In this document: piece after piece, positions 26,273-35,652 of the stretch
How positions within the stretch are numbered: the first letter of the stretch is position 1
Layout of the letters: every line of letters starts with the position of its first letter
Source of the DNA: Leptospira chreensis
GTDB taxonomy: Bacteria; Spirochaetota; Leptospiria; Leptospirales; Leptospiraceae
Length of the DNA: 64,000 nt
Direction: 5' to 3'
Assembly (NCBI RefSeq): GCF_016919165.1
Contig: NZ_JAFFPS010000057.1
Location: 1-64,000 of the forward strand
Position numbers and translations under genes: made by a program
Notes under the pieces: generated by a model
The model's input: the letters and a program-made list of their open reading frames with translations, nothing else
Told to the model about the DNA's origin: nothing
Database searches by the model: none

Positions 26273-27574
26273 TTATTCGAGAACTAAACCATCATCTCCA
26301 ATCGAGACACCGAAACTGGCAGCCGATCTTTGTAGAGCTTTTGCAATTTCTTGTACTGCTGGTTGGATTTGGTAACGGAAGATATTGTAATCAGCATTCT
26401 CTGTCGCAGAGCCGGATACGTTCACAGTTGCAATCATTCGGTCAAAACGACTCGAAATGATGGAACTATTACAAGCTTGGTTGAGAGATACATCTTCAGT
26501 GAATTCATTCAGGCAGAATAATTCTGCTGTTGCAATTCGTTCTTTGATGTAAGTTGATTCATTTCCTAAAAGATTTTTTAATCCATAACCATTGATGGTT
26601 TTAGAACCTGTATAAGTTCCATTATAAAGATTATCCAATCCTTTGGCATCGTAATAAAAATCAGCTTTGGTATTGTCAGAAAAACAAGAATGTTCTTCTT
26701 CTTGTTCCCCACCAAACACACCTGTCATCCTTTCTCCACCCCATTCTCCACCAGAGAAACGAGCAATCCCCCGAAGGATATTTTCAAACGATGAGGAACT
26801 GGATTTGAATTTAGAAACATAGGAAGTGGAAAGAGAAGGATCCCATGCATTTTTCAACTGTAGGAGATGTGTCTCCAAAATCTCAGTGGAATACAAAAGA
26901 TAAGCGGAACGTTTTGCTGCTGCACTTCCACTACCATTGGCTGTTGTAAAATTGGTTTGGGTAATTGTAGTTCCCGGTGTGAAGTTATTTGCTGCATCAG
27001 CTCCCCACAAAAGGTATTCAATGGCATGCCAACCTACCGAAATATTCTTTGCAGGATCTCCATCAGGACAAGTTCCGGTAGCACAGTCCCCTCCGTTTGC
27101 ATCAATTAATCCTTGTTTTGTGATCGTACCAGTCAGGATCACAGTATCAATATAACCTTCATCCAAAGGCCATGCATTCATTAAAGGTTCCAGTTCTACA
27201 CCATCGGTAAGTGCTGGGTTGTCGATAGGTCCCTTACTAAAACGAAAGATTTCCGTTTGTAAGTAACTTCGTCTGGCCCGTCTCCAATAAGACTTTACTT
27301 CATTCAGTTCCGCGAGAGTCGGGGAAGCTTTGCCGGTAAAAGCAGTTACCTTTTGTCGTAAGGCCACCACGTCCGTATACGCATCGCTATAATTTTGAAA
27401 GGCAATTTGGGAGTAGGTCTCCAAAAAAGCGGATTGGTTGGGGGCAGTGCCGACTAAGACCAGTGCTGCGAGTATATTATTGGAATCGGTTTTCTCTGGT
27501 TCCAAAAGACTACAGTAATTCATTACAAGTCCAAGTGAAAGTACGAATGTAAGAGTGCGTTTCGACTTCATCAT
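26273..27574 (-). CDS. IrpA-like imelysin lipoprotein (COG3487)
   Basis: 433 residues with a signal and lipobox (LVMNYC, Cys21). The conserved imelysin motif is intact as GWHAIE at 181-186, with His183 and Glu186 as expected for a metal site. IrpA-type proteins are iron-starvation lipoproteins needed for iron uptake. It is the first gene of the minus-strand operon. AAGGAGA lies nine bases before its ATG, and a perfect Fur box lies 21 bases upstream of the start. Iron limitation should therefore switch on the entire operon. Confidence 0.9.
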   Translation of the reverse strand: MMKSKRTLTFVLSLGLVMNYCSLLEPEKTDSNNILAALVLVGTAPNQSAFLETYSQIAFQNYSDAYTDVVALRQKVTAFTGKASPTLAELNEVKSYWRRARRSYLQTEIFRFSKGPIDNPALTDGVELEPLMNAWPLDEGYIDTVILTGTITKQGLIDANGGDCATGTCPDGDPAKNISVGWHAIEYLLWGADAANNFTPGTTITQTNFTTANGSGSAAAKRSAYLLYSTEILETHLLQLKNAWDPSLSTSYVSKFKSSSSSFENILRGIARFSGGEWGGERMTGVFGGEQEEEHSCFSDNTKADFYYDAKGLDNLYNGTYTGSKTINGYGLKNLLGNESTYIKERIATAELFCLNEFTEDVSLNQACNSSIISSRFDRMIATVNVSGSATENADYNIFRYQIQPAVQEIAKALQRSAASFGVSIGDDGLVLE

Positions 27575-27594
27575 ATGGGGTTCTCTCCTTTATA

Positions 27595-27613
27595 AATGAG
27601 AATAATTCTCATT
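27595..27613. promoter_or_regulatory. Fur box
   Basis: AATGAGAAT-A-ATTCTCATT is a perfect 9-1-9 palindrome. Its core TGAGAAT-A-ATTCTCA fits the 7-1-7 Fur consensus. It lies 21 bases upstream of the IrpA-like start and should mediate iron repression of the operon running to 19869. Confidence 0.85.
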
Positions 27614-27619
27614 ATTATT

Positions 27620-27632
27620 TAAACAACGTTCA
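27620..27632. promoter_or_regulatory. TGAAC-N3-GTTCA motif, copy 1 (one mismatch)
   Basis: TAAAC-AAC-GTTCA. It lies just beside the Fur box, between the divergent iron operon and esterase gene. One base differs from the perfect inverted repeat seen at 27711. Confidence 0.35.
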
Positions 27633-27710
27633 TAAAGGGGGTTTAGAGAGCAAATGGTTTTATTTTTCTCTCACTTGATATTTATCAGGCGGGTTTGATT
27701 TGAGAATTGA

Positions 27711-27723
27711 TGAACTTCGTTCA
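27711..27723. promoter_or_regulatory. TGAAC-N3-GTTCA motif, copy 2 (perfect)
   Basis: TGAAC-TTC-GTTCA, a perfect 5-3-5 inverted repeat about 40 bases upstream of the TTGACA box of the esterase promoter. The size is typical of a TetR-type or similar dimeric repressor site. Confidence 0.45.
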
Positions 27724-27753
27724 AAAAATCTCAATGGTTCGGAAATAAATTAT

Positions 27754-27784
27754 TTGACACTCGTTCAAAAAGTCACAAAATTAT
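27754..27784 (+). promoter_or_regulatory. Esterase promoter with embedded operator-like site
   Basis: TTGACA at 27754-27759 is a perfect -35; a weak AATTAT (27779-27784) may be the -10. The spacer holds TGACA-CTC-GTTCA (27755-27767), an imperfect copy of the inverted repeat at 27711, so a bound protein would block the promoter. Confidence 0.45.
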
Positions 27785-27830
27785 GGCAATTGTTTAAAAT
27801 ATGTTAAAAATGTTCCGATTGGGAGGAAAT

Positions 27831-29096
27831 ATGAACGTAAAACTAGCACTAGGGCTTGTAATGTCCTTGGTTTTCGCAGGATCTGTCTCTGCACAAACAC
27901 AAAGCCAAATGTTCCAAAGAGTAGGGGTTGTCGGGGATTCCCTAAGCCATGGATTCTTTGGGGTTACCGTAGAGAAAAAAACACAGGACTGGGCCTATCC
28001 GGTTTTGGTTTCCAAACAAGCAGGTGCTTCCGTTTCTTACAACGTTCTGAAAGGGCCTTATGTAAACTTAGAAGATGTACTCAAATGGGACTGCGGAATT
28101 TTCTGTATTGCGGAAAGTATTATTGGTGGCAATGCATCCACAGTTTCTCTTCCCACTCATGCGGGGATTACTGGGGCTGAATATACATCACTTCTTAAAA
28201 CTTCCGGTAAATGCGAAGACATCACTGCGACCAAACAAGAGAAAGAATGGTACTGGGCAAAATGGTATTGGTATACTTACCGTTGGGTGACTGTTGCTGA
28301 TTGCCAAGAACCAGATAAGTTTCACAGATTTGGACTTAGAGATGCGGGAACACAAACCCAAGTTATGGAAAAAGTAAAACCAACTTTCCTATTTGGATCG
28401 GCTGGAGCCAACCACGTACTTTGTACAGCACTTCATACATCAACAGATTGTTTAGATGAAACAAGATTTAAAAGAGATATCCGTGAATTCTTTCGCCGAA
28501 TGTCTGCTATGGGAAGTTTACAAGGTGGGGTTTTATTTACCGTTCCTAACGTAACTTCGATTGCATTTCTAGAAAATTACAAAGATCCAAATGGACGTGC
28601 AAATTACACAGGACTCAAAGCCTTCTTTAGAAATTCCGTATCGGATCCTAACCAAGTTCTTGATGCCAATGAAGTTGCGAGTATCTCCACTTTTCTGAAT
28701 ATGTTAAATAACGAAATCAAAGCACAAGCAGCAACTATGCGTTTTGCTGTGGCTGATTTACGTGTGATTTTTGATGACCTAAAAGAAAATGGAAGACCCA
28801 TTCGTAGTGCTTCTGGTTGGTCTCCTGGAAATGCTCGGGCCAACTGGCCACTTCCTAACCAACCCGGAGTTTTTGGTTTAGATGGTGTTCATCCGAACAT
28901 GTATGGACATTCTCTATTTGCGAATGAATTGATTAAATCAATTAACAATCGTTATGGATATTCCATTCCACAAGTTAGCGAATACACAGCTTGGTATTAC
29001 GACTCACTCAATAGAAACCCAGTGGACTTGAAAAAATTCCTGACAGAAAATATCTTTGGTCAGGCAATTTCTTGGGTTGTTTCTATCTTTACTTAA
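27831..29096 (+). CDS. Secreted SGNH/GDSL hydrolase
   Basis: 421 residues. The ATG at 27831 has GGGAGGAA just upstream and gives a cleavable signal peptide (SVSA-QT); ten extra codons upstream are unlikely to be used. The SGNH catalytic blocks are visible: VVGDSLSHG (Ser37), GSAGANH (Gly192, Asn194), and LDGVHPN with Asp351 and His354. So it should be an active periplasmic or secreted esterase/lipase. A large insert with cysteines and aromatic residues between blocks I and III is unusual. It is followed after 12 bases by a membrane-anchored protein that is probably its partner. Confidence 0.85.
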   Translation: MNVKLALGLVMSLVFAGSVSAQTQSQMFQRVGVVGDSLSHGFFGVTVEKKTQDWAYPVLVSKQAGASVSYNVLKGPYVNLEDVLKWDCGIFCIAESIIGGNASTVSLPTHAGITGAEYTSLLKTSGKCEDITATKQEKEWYWAKWYWYTYRWVTVADCQEPDKFHRFGLRDAGTQTQVMEKVKPTFLFGSAGANHVLCTALHTSTDCLDETRFKRDIREFFRRMSAMGSLQGGVLFTVPNVTSIAFLENYKDPNGRANYTGLKAFFRNSVSDPNQVLDANEVASISTFLNMLNNEIKAQAATMRFAVADLRVIFDDLKENGRPIRSASGWSPGNARANWPLPNQPGVFGLDGVHPNMYGHSLFANELIKSINNRYGYSIPQVSEYTAWYYDSLNRNPVDLKKFLTENIFGQAISWVVSIFT

Positions 29097-29108
29097 GAGG
29101 TTAGGACT

Positions 29109-29786
29109 ATGAGTAAACGGTTTATAGGTATCATTTCGGTTTGTGGATTTCTGTTAGTTTTGTTTTCTTTTGCGATATGGAAGTTTTCTTCTCATAAAAC
29201 AACGAAACAAACTGAGGTCACCAATTCCGATTTCGGGAATTCTGAAAGTCACGCCAATTCATTGTTTGATGATCCAGAGTTTGCCGACGCTCCCAATCCA
29301 GAAGAATTGGAATTGGCACAGGCTGAGGTACTTTGGCCGTTTGCTTTGGAGAAAAAACCAAATCGTAAGGAAGAGATCAAAGAGGAGTGGAGAGATTTTG
29401 CGGCCAAGTATCCAAAGAACTTCTACATTCCTCGCGAAATCAAAACTCGGATGACAGAGGCGGAAGAAAAGGAACAACTCGAAATGTTGGATTCTTTCAC
29501 TGCCATGGATGCCAGTTTTTCTGCATCGATATCCAAGGAAAAGTGGTCCGACAAACCATCGGCAGAAGAACCGAATGCGACCGACAGACCTTCTGCAAAA
29601 ACTCAAAAAGCCTATTTCGATTTTAAGATCAATGAATTAGAATCGAGAATCCAAATGGTAGAGTATTGGATCGAAAACAAAAAGCCGGCCGGGGATACGA
29701 AGACCTCAGCGGAAAAAGATTTAAAACTTTGGAAAAGTGAACTTGCTACCTTGAAAGAGGCAAGAAGTCAGGTTCCGAATTCATAA
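29109..29786 (+). CDS. Membrane-anchored helical protein, possible esterase partner
   Basis: 225 residues. One N-terminal transmembrane segment (ISVCGFLLVLFSFAIW) is followed by a soluble, charged, mainly helical domain outside the cytoplasm (NPEELELAQAEVLWPFALEK, then KAYFDFKINELESRIQMVEY). It follows the SGNH esterase by 12 bases and ends in a strong terminator, so the pair is a two-gene operon. The arrangement recalls lipases and their membrane-anchored foldases (Lif). However, the Lif signature RXXFDY(F/C)LSALGE is absent, so a chaperone role is only a suggestion. Confidence 0.7.
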   Translation: MSKRFIGIISVCGFLLVLFSFAIWKFSSHKTTKQTEVTNSDFGNSESHANSLFDDPEFADAPNPEELELAQAEVLWPFALEKKPNRKEEIKEEWRDFAAKYPKNFYIPREIKTRMTEAEEKEQLEMLDSFTAMDASFSASISKEKWSDKPSAEEPNATDRPSAKTQKAYFDFKINELESRIQMVEYWIENKKPAGDTKTSAEKDLKLWKSELATLKEARSQVPNS

Positions 29787-29819
29787 TTCGCTAATCGCAA
29801 ACCACCTGTATTTCTTTTC

Positions 29820-29846
29820 AAGAGGACGAACCGTCCTCTTTTTTTT
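29820..29846 (+). terminator. Intrinsic terminator
   Basis: AAGAGGACG and CGTCCTCTT form a perfect 9-bp stem around a three-base AAC loop and are followed by a run of T's. It ends the esterase operon. Confidence 0.9.
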
Positions 29847-29907
29847 ACCCAAAACCGCGGATTCTATGGACTAGACTCGACCAAAGTTTGGAATTTTCTC
29901 TCTTTGC

Positions 29908-29936
29908 TTGACAGGAACAACGTTCAAAAAATTAGT
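29908..29936 (+). promoter_or_regulatory. Promoter with TGAAC-N3-GTTCA-like site
   Basis: TTGACA (29908-29913) is followed by GGAAC-AAC-GTTCA (29914-29926), one mismatch from the inverted repeat at 27711. The layout is the same as in the esterase promoter: the repeat lies between the -35 and -10. The -10 (ATTAGT) is weak. Confidence 0.45.
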
Positions 29937-29992
29937 TGAATTTGAGACTCGGTTTCAGTACTGCGTCCAATCCTCTAAGGAGAACCAATTCC

Positions 29993-31819
29993 ATGAACAC
30001 AAAAAGAAATATCCTCGGAAAATTACTGATCGTTGTCGCTTTCTTTGGCTTTGTCACTTTCTGCAAAGCGAAAGAAACTGACACTTCTGCCCTGGCACTA
30101 CTCGGTTTGAACTTCTCTTCCGTTTCGGGAACCTTGACAGACGGGGCAGGAAATCCAATCCCTAACGCTAGTTTGGAGATCGCCACGTCCGCAAGTGTCA
30201 GGAGTGCCGGATCTTCTAAATCTCTATCCACAACCACAGAAACCGGATCTTGGCAACTGGCCCTTGGGAATGGCAGTTATGAAATTCTCGTGAAGGATGG
30301 AAATGGTAAATTACTCGGTACTTTCAAAATCTCATCTGCTGAAAATTTAGAACCTTCAATTGAAGACATCTCTCATGTATCGGATACCATTTTCCTAGTT
30401 TCTCTTGCAAACCCAAGAGAGGTTGGATCTAAATTTGAAATCCTTTCTCCAAAAGATGGAAGTATCATTAAAACTTATGATTTAGCATTAAATATAAAAA
30501 CTTCCGATTCATTAACTTGCCATGTTTTACAAAATAAAACGGAAAAAGAAAATTTTACAGTGGGTAAGGGAGAAATTACTTCTCCTATTTCCGTAAAACC
30601 ACTGCTTGGTGCTAATAAAATCCAAGTCCATTGCACAAATGAAGCAGGAGTTTCTGCTAAAAAAACGGTCCTGACTTATTATGGGAACCGGATTTCTGCT
30701 GGAGGATCTCACTCTGGTTATGTGGTGAATGGAAATTTATACACTTGGGGAAGGAATAATTTTGGACAACTCGGTACGGGAACTTCCACAGGAGACCTTA
30801 CCAATCCTAAGATTACTAAACTATCTACGATTTCGAATGTTGCTTCGATTGGATTCAACCAGAACAGTTCTCTTGCCATCACTGAAGATGGATCTGTATG
30901 GACTTGGGGAGCGAATGCTGTTGGCCAGTTAGGTATGGGAAATATTGGGGACTTACAAGCGGCAGCCGCAGATGCAGGCCCAAGAAATCCACCAAGAAAA
31001 GTTCCCGGGATTACCAATGCTGTTATGGGTGTCTATGGTTTTGACCATGTGCTTGTTTTAAAAAAAGATGGAACTGTTGTTAGTTTTGGTTCAAACTCAG
31101 TTGGTCAACTCGGAAACGGAACCGGGGGAGCGGGAACTTATTCATCAAGTCCAGTAAATGTCATTGGCCTTCCCACAGATGTCATCCAAGTCATTGGAGG
31201 TTCTGAACATTCTGCCGCCTTGACCAAGTCAGGTGATGTTTATGTTTGGGGTAGAGACCAATACGGAAATTTGGGTGATGGAGTTCTCGGAACTGCCACA
31301 GAAGTCAATGGCACTCCGAAAAAAGTGAGTTCTTTATCAGGTATAATACATATTGCTAACGGCCGAGATCATATCCTTGCTCTCAAAAATGATGGAACTG
31401 TTTATGCTTGGGGACTTGCGACTAGTGGTCAATTGGGAATTGGTGGAACTGGATCACCGAATCCTGTTCCTACCCCAACGCTTGTGACTGGTCTTTATAA
31501 TGTAGTTTCTGTTTGGGCGAATGGAACACAGAGTTTCGCTATCCTAAGCGATGGAACCGTGAAAGGTTGGGGCGCAAACTCCAGTGGAAATTTAGGAACA
31601 GGAGTTACCACTCCCTCTAAAATTTATACACCTGGTGATACTGTCGTTGGTGTTATAGACATTCAATATTTCGGATGTGGAGCCTTGCATAATTTTGCCA
31701 TTCTCAAATCGGGCACTTTATACGGTTGGGGCTGGAACTTTAAAGGTTCGATTGGAAGATCCGATTTACAGGAAACTTGGGCGGCTTCCACCCCAATCTT
31801 TCTTACCATTCCACAATAA
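29993..31819 (+). CDS. RCC1-repeat lipoprotein, seven-bladed propeller
   Basis: 608 residues, counted from the ATG at 29993, which has AAGGAGA nine bases upstream and a lipobox (FVTFC). Residues about 35-110 look like a carboxypeptidase-regulatory-type beta domain (SGTLTDGAGNPIPNASLEI), followed by an Ig-like part. From about 220 there are seven RCC1 repeats, each like (Y/W).WG.N..GQLG.G (LYTWGRNNFGQLGTG is the first), which form a seven-bladed propeller. RCC1 domains bind proteins, but the surface location makes its role unclear. It is followed after 20 bases by a DUF1111 protein. Confidence 0.85.
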   Translation: MNTKRNILGKLLIVVAFFGFVTFCKAKETDTSALALLGLNFSSVSGTLTDGAGNPIPNASLEIATSASVRSAGSSKSLSTTTETGSWQLALGNGSYEILVKDGNGKLLGTFKISSAENLEPSIEDISHVSDTIFLVSLANPREVGSKFEILSPKDGSIIKTYDLALNIKTSDSLTCHVLQNKTEKENFTVGKGEITSPISVKPLLGANKIQVHCTNEAGVSAKKTVLTYYGNRISAGGSHSGYVVNGNLYTWGRNNFGQLGTGTSTGDLTNPKITKLSTISNVASIGFNQNSSLAITEDGSVWTWGANAVGQLGMGNIGDLQAAAADAGPRNPPRKVPGITNAVMGVYGFDHVLVLKKDGTVVSFGSNSVGQLGNGTGGAGTYSSSPVNVIGLPTDVIQVIGGSEHSAALTKSGDVYVWGRDQYGNLGDGVLGTATEVNGTPKKVSSLSGIIHIANGRDHILALKNDGTVYAWGLATSGQLGIGGTGSPNPVPTPTLVTGLYNVVSVWANGTQSFAILSDGTVKGWGANSSGNLGTGVTTPSKIYTPGDTVVGVIDIQYFGCGALHNFAILKSGTLYGWGWNFKGSIGRSDLQETWAASTPIFLTIPQ

Positions 31820-31839
31820 AGATCTATGGTGAATTCATT

Positions 31840-33351
31840 TTGATCAGATTTCTTTTATTTTTTATTTCTGTTTATTTTTATTATGGATGTGCGTTCGTAG
31901 ATGCGAACGTTTGTTCTGCGAATCTAGGATTATCGGATGTTCTAAACTCTACATCGATATCCAACTGTCCGAACAAAAAAAAACTCTGTGAGGGTGACTC
32001 ATGTTTGGTCTTACTAGGTCTTAGTCCATCATCAAGGTTACCTTGGGAATTGGATGATGGAGAAGAGTTATCGGGAGGAAGGGCGATGACAAGTTTTGTC
32101 ACCGATGCTCGCGCCTTCCTTCAATTTGGTAGAAATTCTCCCTTATCCACAATCTCTGATTTTACCGTAGGGCAAGCCGTTTTTGAAGTTCCATGGACTG
32201 CCGGTTTTTCTGCTAGTTTACCTGACCGGGATGGACTCGGGCCTTTTTTTCATACCAATTCTTGTTTGGGATGTCATGTGGGCAATGGAAGGGCAGTGGA
32301 GGATGATGGAGATCCGTTGGTTCTCACCTTGGTTCGGTTAGGTGTTGGTCCTAGGGGAAATGATCCAGAACCTGTTTATGGTTCACAATTCCAACCGAAT
32401 GCAGTCGCCGGTGTCACTCCAGAAGGAGATGTTCATTTGGAATATGATACCATCAGCGGGACTTATCATGATGGGAGTGCCTACACACTCAGAAAACCCA
32501 ATTTGGTATTTAGTGGGCTCGGGTATGGACCTATGGATGGAAATCACAAAACATCAGTTCGGTTGACACAACAAGTGATTGGTCTTGGACTTTTAGAAGC
32601 TGTTCCTGAAGAAACCATTCTTTCTCGGTCTGATCCTATGGATTTAGATGGGGATGGAATTTCCGGAAGACCCAATTATCTTTGGGACCTAACCGGGAGT
32701 GGAAAATCTTTAGGGCGGTTTGGATGGAAGGCAAATACATCCACTCTCAAACGCCAAAACTCAGCCGCTTTTTCCGGTGATATTGGAATCAAAAGTCCTA
32801 TGTTCCCTGGGGAAAACTGCTCGGCTTCGCAGACTGCTTGTGCGAGTGCAGTGAGCGGCGGAAGTCCTGAAGTTTCGGAAGAGAAAATTTCTGCCATTAC
32901 TAAATATATGCAATTGGTAGCCGTGCCAGTTCGTCGCAATGTGAGTGCATCGGTGATACTTACGGGGAAAAAACATTTTTTCTTTGCAGGGTGTAACAAA
33001 TGTCATGTGGAAAAGATGGTAACCTCGGCAAGTCCATCCATTCCCCAACTTGCAGGTCAAATCATACGTCCTTATACCGATTTGCTTCTGCATGATATGG
33101 GAGAAGATCTGAGCGATGGGAAGGCCGATGGGGAAGCGAGCGAAAGAGAATGGAGAACGGCTCCTCTTTGGGGGATCGGACTTTTTGGAACTGTGAATGG
33201 GAGAGCTCGTTACTTACATGATGGTCGAGCCAAAACATTGGATGAGGCCATCCTTTGGCACGGAGGCGAAGCCGAAAAAAGTAAACAGTACTTTTTAGCA
33301 CTCAATGTTTCGGATCGTGCCAGTATGATTCGATTTTTATTATCCTTATAA
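31840..33351 (+). CDS. Second di-haem DUF1111 oxidoreductase lipoprotein
   Basis: 503 residues. The TTG at 31840 was chosen because it starts a signal peptide (MIRFLLFF, ending in YYGC). The open frame extends up to 31777, inside the RCC1 gene, without one. CxxCH motifs are CLGCH at 142-146 and CNKCH later (near 386). The same fold and the DGDGISGRPN loop tie it to the paralogue at 24725-26251, which has DGISGKPN. It follows the RCC1 lipoprotein and may receive electrons or substrate there. No imelysin gene lies next to it, unlike the copy in the iron operon. Confidence 0.85.
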   Translation: MIRFLLFFISVYFYYGCAFVDANVCSANLGLSDVLNSTSISNCPNKKKLCEGDSCLVLLGLSPSSRLPWELDDGEELSGGRAMTSFVTDARAFLQFGRNSPLSTISDFTVGQAVFEVPWTAGFSASLPDRDGLGPFFHTNSCLGCHVGNGRAVEDDGDPLVLTLVRLGVGPRGNDPEPVYGSQFQPNAVAGVTPEGDVHLEYDTISGTYHDGSAYTLRKPNLVFSGLGYGPMDGNHKTSVRLTQQVIGLGLLEAVPEETILSRSDPMDLDGDGISGRPNYLWDLTGSGKSLGRFGWKANTSTLKRQNSAAFSGDIGIKSPMFPGENCSASQTACASAVSGGSPEVSEEKISAITKYMQLVAVPVRRNVSASVILTGKKHFFFAGCNKCHVEKMVTSASPSIPQLAGQIIRPYTDLLLHDMGEDLSDGKADGEASEREWRTAPLWGIGLFGTVNGRARYLHDGRAKTLDEAILWHGGEAEKSKQYFLALNVSDRASMIRFLLSL

Positions 33352-33375
33352 CGATTTGAGTTGAGTTCCTTAAAG

Positions 33376-33414
33376 AAGACAGGGATGGAATGAAAAAATT
33401 CATTCCTGTCTTTT
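33376..33414 (+). terminator. Terminator-like hairpin
   Basis: AAGACAGG (33376-33383) and CCTGTCTT (33405-33412) form an 8-bp stem with an internal GGAATG/CATTCC helix in the loop and a short T run after it. It lies just after the DUF1111 stop. Confidence 0.6.
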
Positions 33415-33461
33415 GAATTAACACTTGTAGGCAGATTTTTAAAATCCTAAATTTGTCTGGC

Positions 33462-35024
33462 ATGCAAACGTATCGGAAATTTTTTCCTTTTTTTTTCGCC
33501 CTCAGCCTCATTTTGAATTGTGATCCAGGTTCCGCAAAGGATGATACAACGGCCGTAGAGGAAGTTGTGTCAGAAGAACAAACCACTAAAGAACTTTTGG
33601 AAAATCTAAATTCCTCTGATCCTTTCACTCGCTCGCAAGCGGCGATCCAATTGGGGAGTCGGGAAGAACGTTCTGCCATTCCTAAATTAAAAAAACTTTT
33701 ATCAGATAAAGAACCGGGAGTTCGGGCGGGTGCTGCGATTGCTCTTGGAGATATAAAAGACAAATCTTCCACCCAAACCATTGCCAACTTACTCTGGTCG
33801 GACTCTGAAAACCCAAAAGATGTGTATTTGGATGCCCTCACACGAATGAAAGACCCTTCTATTGGAAGTCGAATCTATTCTTTGTTAGATGATACAAATC
33901 CCACACTGCGTTTGCAAACAGTGGATGCTTTGGTACAAATCGGTGCCCATACTGTTGGTCCGCAGATTTTAAGTTTGGCTTTAAAAAACAAAGACCGAGA
34001 AAAAGACAAAACTTATGCGATGGCACTCGGAAAATTAAAAGTCACTTCTTCTGAATCTTATTTAATTCGACTAACAGAAACCCAAGATGAATCACCAACC
34101 CTTGCTGCCGCCTATCTGGCTCTCGGTAGAATCAAAGCTAAAAAAGCAAATGATGTGCTTGTTCGTGCGCTCAAACTTCCCTACAGTAAAGGAAAAGAAA
34201 ATGCATCGGTGGCTCTCATTGAAATTGGCAACCCTGTTGTGGTTTCCCAAGTTTTTCCCTTCTTGAAATCTGATGATCCAGAAACCAAACTCTATGCCAC
34301 CGATGTCCTTTGTTCCATTCCCTCTAAAGAAGCGGCTGAACTCGCTTTTTCGTTGTTAAACGAAAAGGAGACAAAGACTTGGGGGAGTGCGGCAAAAATT
34401 CTTGGCCGACAAAAATTCAAACCCGCTAGGAATCGGATCGAAGAGTTATTAGAAAAACCATCCACCCCAGAACGAGATAGTTTTGCCGAAGCTCTTGGTT
34501 GGATTGGTGATAAAGCATCTGTTCCCATCCTTAGAAAGGTTTTGTTATCAGGTGCAACAGAAGGGCCTTATGGTTCGGCTTGGGCACTCGGAATTCTTGG
34601 AGCCAAAGAAGCAGTTCCGGATCTCATCCAAGCTCTCGACAAAGGAGACGCCAAACTTATGGTCTATGCATTAGAGGCTCTTGGTTCCATAGCAGATCCC
34701 TCCAGTTTGCCCAAACTAAAAGAATTACTTTCCGAAAGACCGAAAATGGCTCCGCAAATTTTATCTACAGTGGCATTGATCACAACAGACGAAGCACGGA
34801 TCCTCATTGAAGAGGCAACCAAATCGAAAGATGCCGATGTATATAGGCCTGCAATGGAAGAGATCGCCAAACGAAAGGACAGGAAATCCATTCCATTATT
34901 ATTAACTTTTGTGAATGGAGAGGACTCCGAAAAACGAAAACTCAGTTACTATGCGCTAACTGCGATCACAGGACAAAAGTTTCGCACGGCTAAAGAGTGG
35001 AACCACTGGGCAAAAGAAAAATGA
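33462..35024 (+). CDS. HEAT-repeat lipoprotein
   Basis: 520 residues with a lipobox (LSLILNC, Cys19). The ATG at 33462 is preferred to a TTG three codons up. The mature protein is a long string of HEAT/PBS-lyase-type helical pairs (for example [18 protein letters not shown] and [18 protein letters not shown]). This is a curved scaffold that binds proteins or pigment-like ligands. It ends [18 protein letters not shown], typical of these proteins. The stop overlaps the start of the reductase-like gene, so they are coupled. Function unknown. Confidence 0.8.
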   Translation: MQTYRKFFPFFFALSLILNCDPGSAKDDTTAVEEVVSEEQTTKELLENLNSSDPFTRSQAAIQLGSREERSAIPKLKKLLSDKEPGVRAGAAIALGDIKDKSSTQTIANLLWSDSENPKDVYLDALTRMKDPSIGSRIYSLLDDTNPTLRLQTVDALVQIGAHTVGPQILSLALKNKDREKDKTYAMALGKLKVTSSESYLIRLTETQDESPTLAAAYLALGRIKAKKANDVLVRALKLPYSKGKENASVALIEIGNPVVVSQVFPFLKSDDPETKLYATDVLCSIPSKEAAELAFSLLNEKETKTWGSAAKILGRQKFKPARNRIEELLEKPSTPERDSFAEALGWIGDKASVPILRKVLLSGATEGPYGSAWALGILGAKEAVPDLIQALDKGDAKLMVYALEALGSIADPSSLPKLKELLSERPKMAPQILSTVALITTDEARILIEEATKSKDADVYRPAMEEIAKRKDRKSIPLLLTFVNGEDSEKRKLSYYALTAITGQKFRTAKEWNHWAKEK

Positions 35025-35578
35025 GAAAAATTATATTCGCAATCAATATTTCAACGGATGGGTACTGCGGCCACGAGGGTATGACCCCCTCAGAAGATGT
35101 TCATAAATACTTCACCAAACTTTTACAAGATGCAGGTCTGATTCTTTATGGTCGGACTACCTATGAACTTATGGTGCCTTATTGGCCTGAGATCGCGAAA
35201 AACCAATCAGAGTCAGAAATCACGAATGAGTTTGCCCGTGTTTTTGACTCACTTGATAAGGTATTATTTTCAACCACATCAGAAAAGCCTCAGGATCAAA
35301 ATACAAAACTTCTGCGAGGAAACCTGATCGAAGAGGCGATTGCTTTGAAAGAAAAACCGGGAAAGGATATTTTTGCCGGTAGCCTAAGCATTGCCTCCCA
35401 ACTTTCCAAACATGATTTAATTGATGAGTATCGTTTTGTGATCCATCCGGTGGTTGTTGGAAGAGGACCAAAGTTATTTGATACGGTAAAGTTATCAGAA
35501 AGTCATTATTTGGAACTCGTTGGTTCGGAAACGTTTTCTTCTGGGGTGGTTGTTCTTCATTACAAAAAACTGACTTAA
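35021..35578 (+). CDS. DHFR-family (RibD C-terminal-like) reductase
   Basis: 185 residues. The ATG at 35021 overlaps the HEAT lipoprotein stop (ATGA). Opening strands and the loop are of the RibD-C/DHFR fold: [24 protein letters not shown] (nucleotide binding), [13 protein letters not shown] and [12 protein letters not shown]. The family reduces pterin-like or other substrates with NAD(P)H. It is like YyaP/YwjB-type proteins rather than true folate reductase; the substrate is unknown. It lacks export signals. A hairpin surrounds its stop codon. Confidence 0.75.
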   Translation: MRKIIFAINISTDGYCGHEGMTPSEDVHKYFTKLLQDAGLILYGRTTYELMVPYWPEIAKNQSESEITNEFARVFDSLDKVLFSTTSEKPQDQNTKLLRGNLIEEAIALKEKPGKDIFAGSLSIASQLSKHDLIDEYRFVIHPVVVGRGPKLFDTVKLSESHYLELVGSETFSSGVVVLHYKKLT

Positions 35579-35609
35579 GGAAAAAACTTATTTTTGTCTT
35601 GAGTCAGTT
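35568..35609 (+). other. Long hairpin spanning a stop codon
   Basis: AACTGACTTAAG (35568-35579) and CTTGAGTCAGTT (35598-35609) pair over 12 bases with one wobble. An inner A-run/T-run extends the stem. The TAA stop of the reductase gene lies inside the left arm. The T run is within the loop rather than after the stem, so it is not a standard terminator, though it may act as one or stabilise the mRNA. Confidence 0.55.
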
Positions 35610-35652
35610 CCGTGATCCCCATAAAATCAGTTCGAAATAAAAGGAGAAGAAG

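Noticed and set aside
25340..26375. Several plus-strand ORFs of 67-153 codons over the DUF1111 and imelysin genes
   Set aside because: They are antisense to genes with clear domains and lack ribosome-binding sites.
27711..27767. SOS (LexA) box
   Set aside because: The GAAC...GTTC spacer is three bases instead of four, and the flanking genes are not repair genes.
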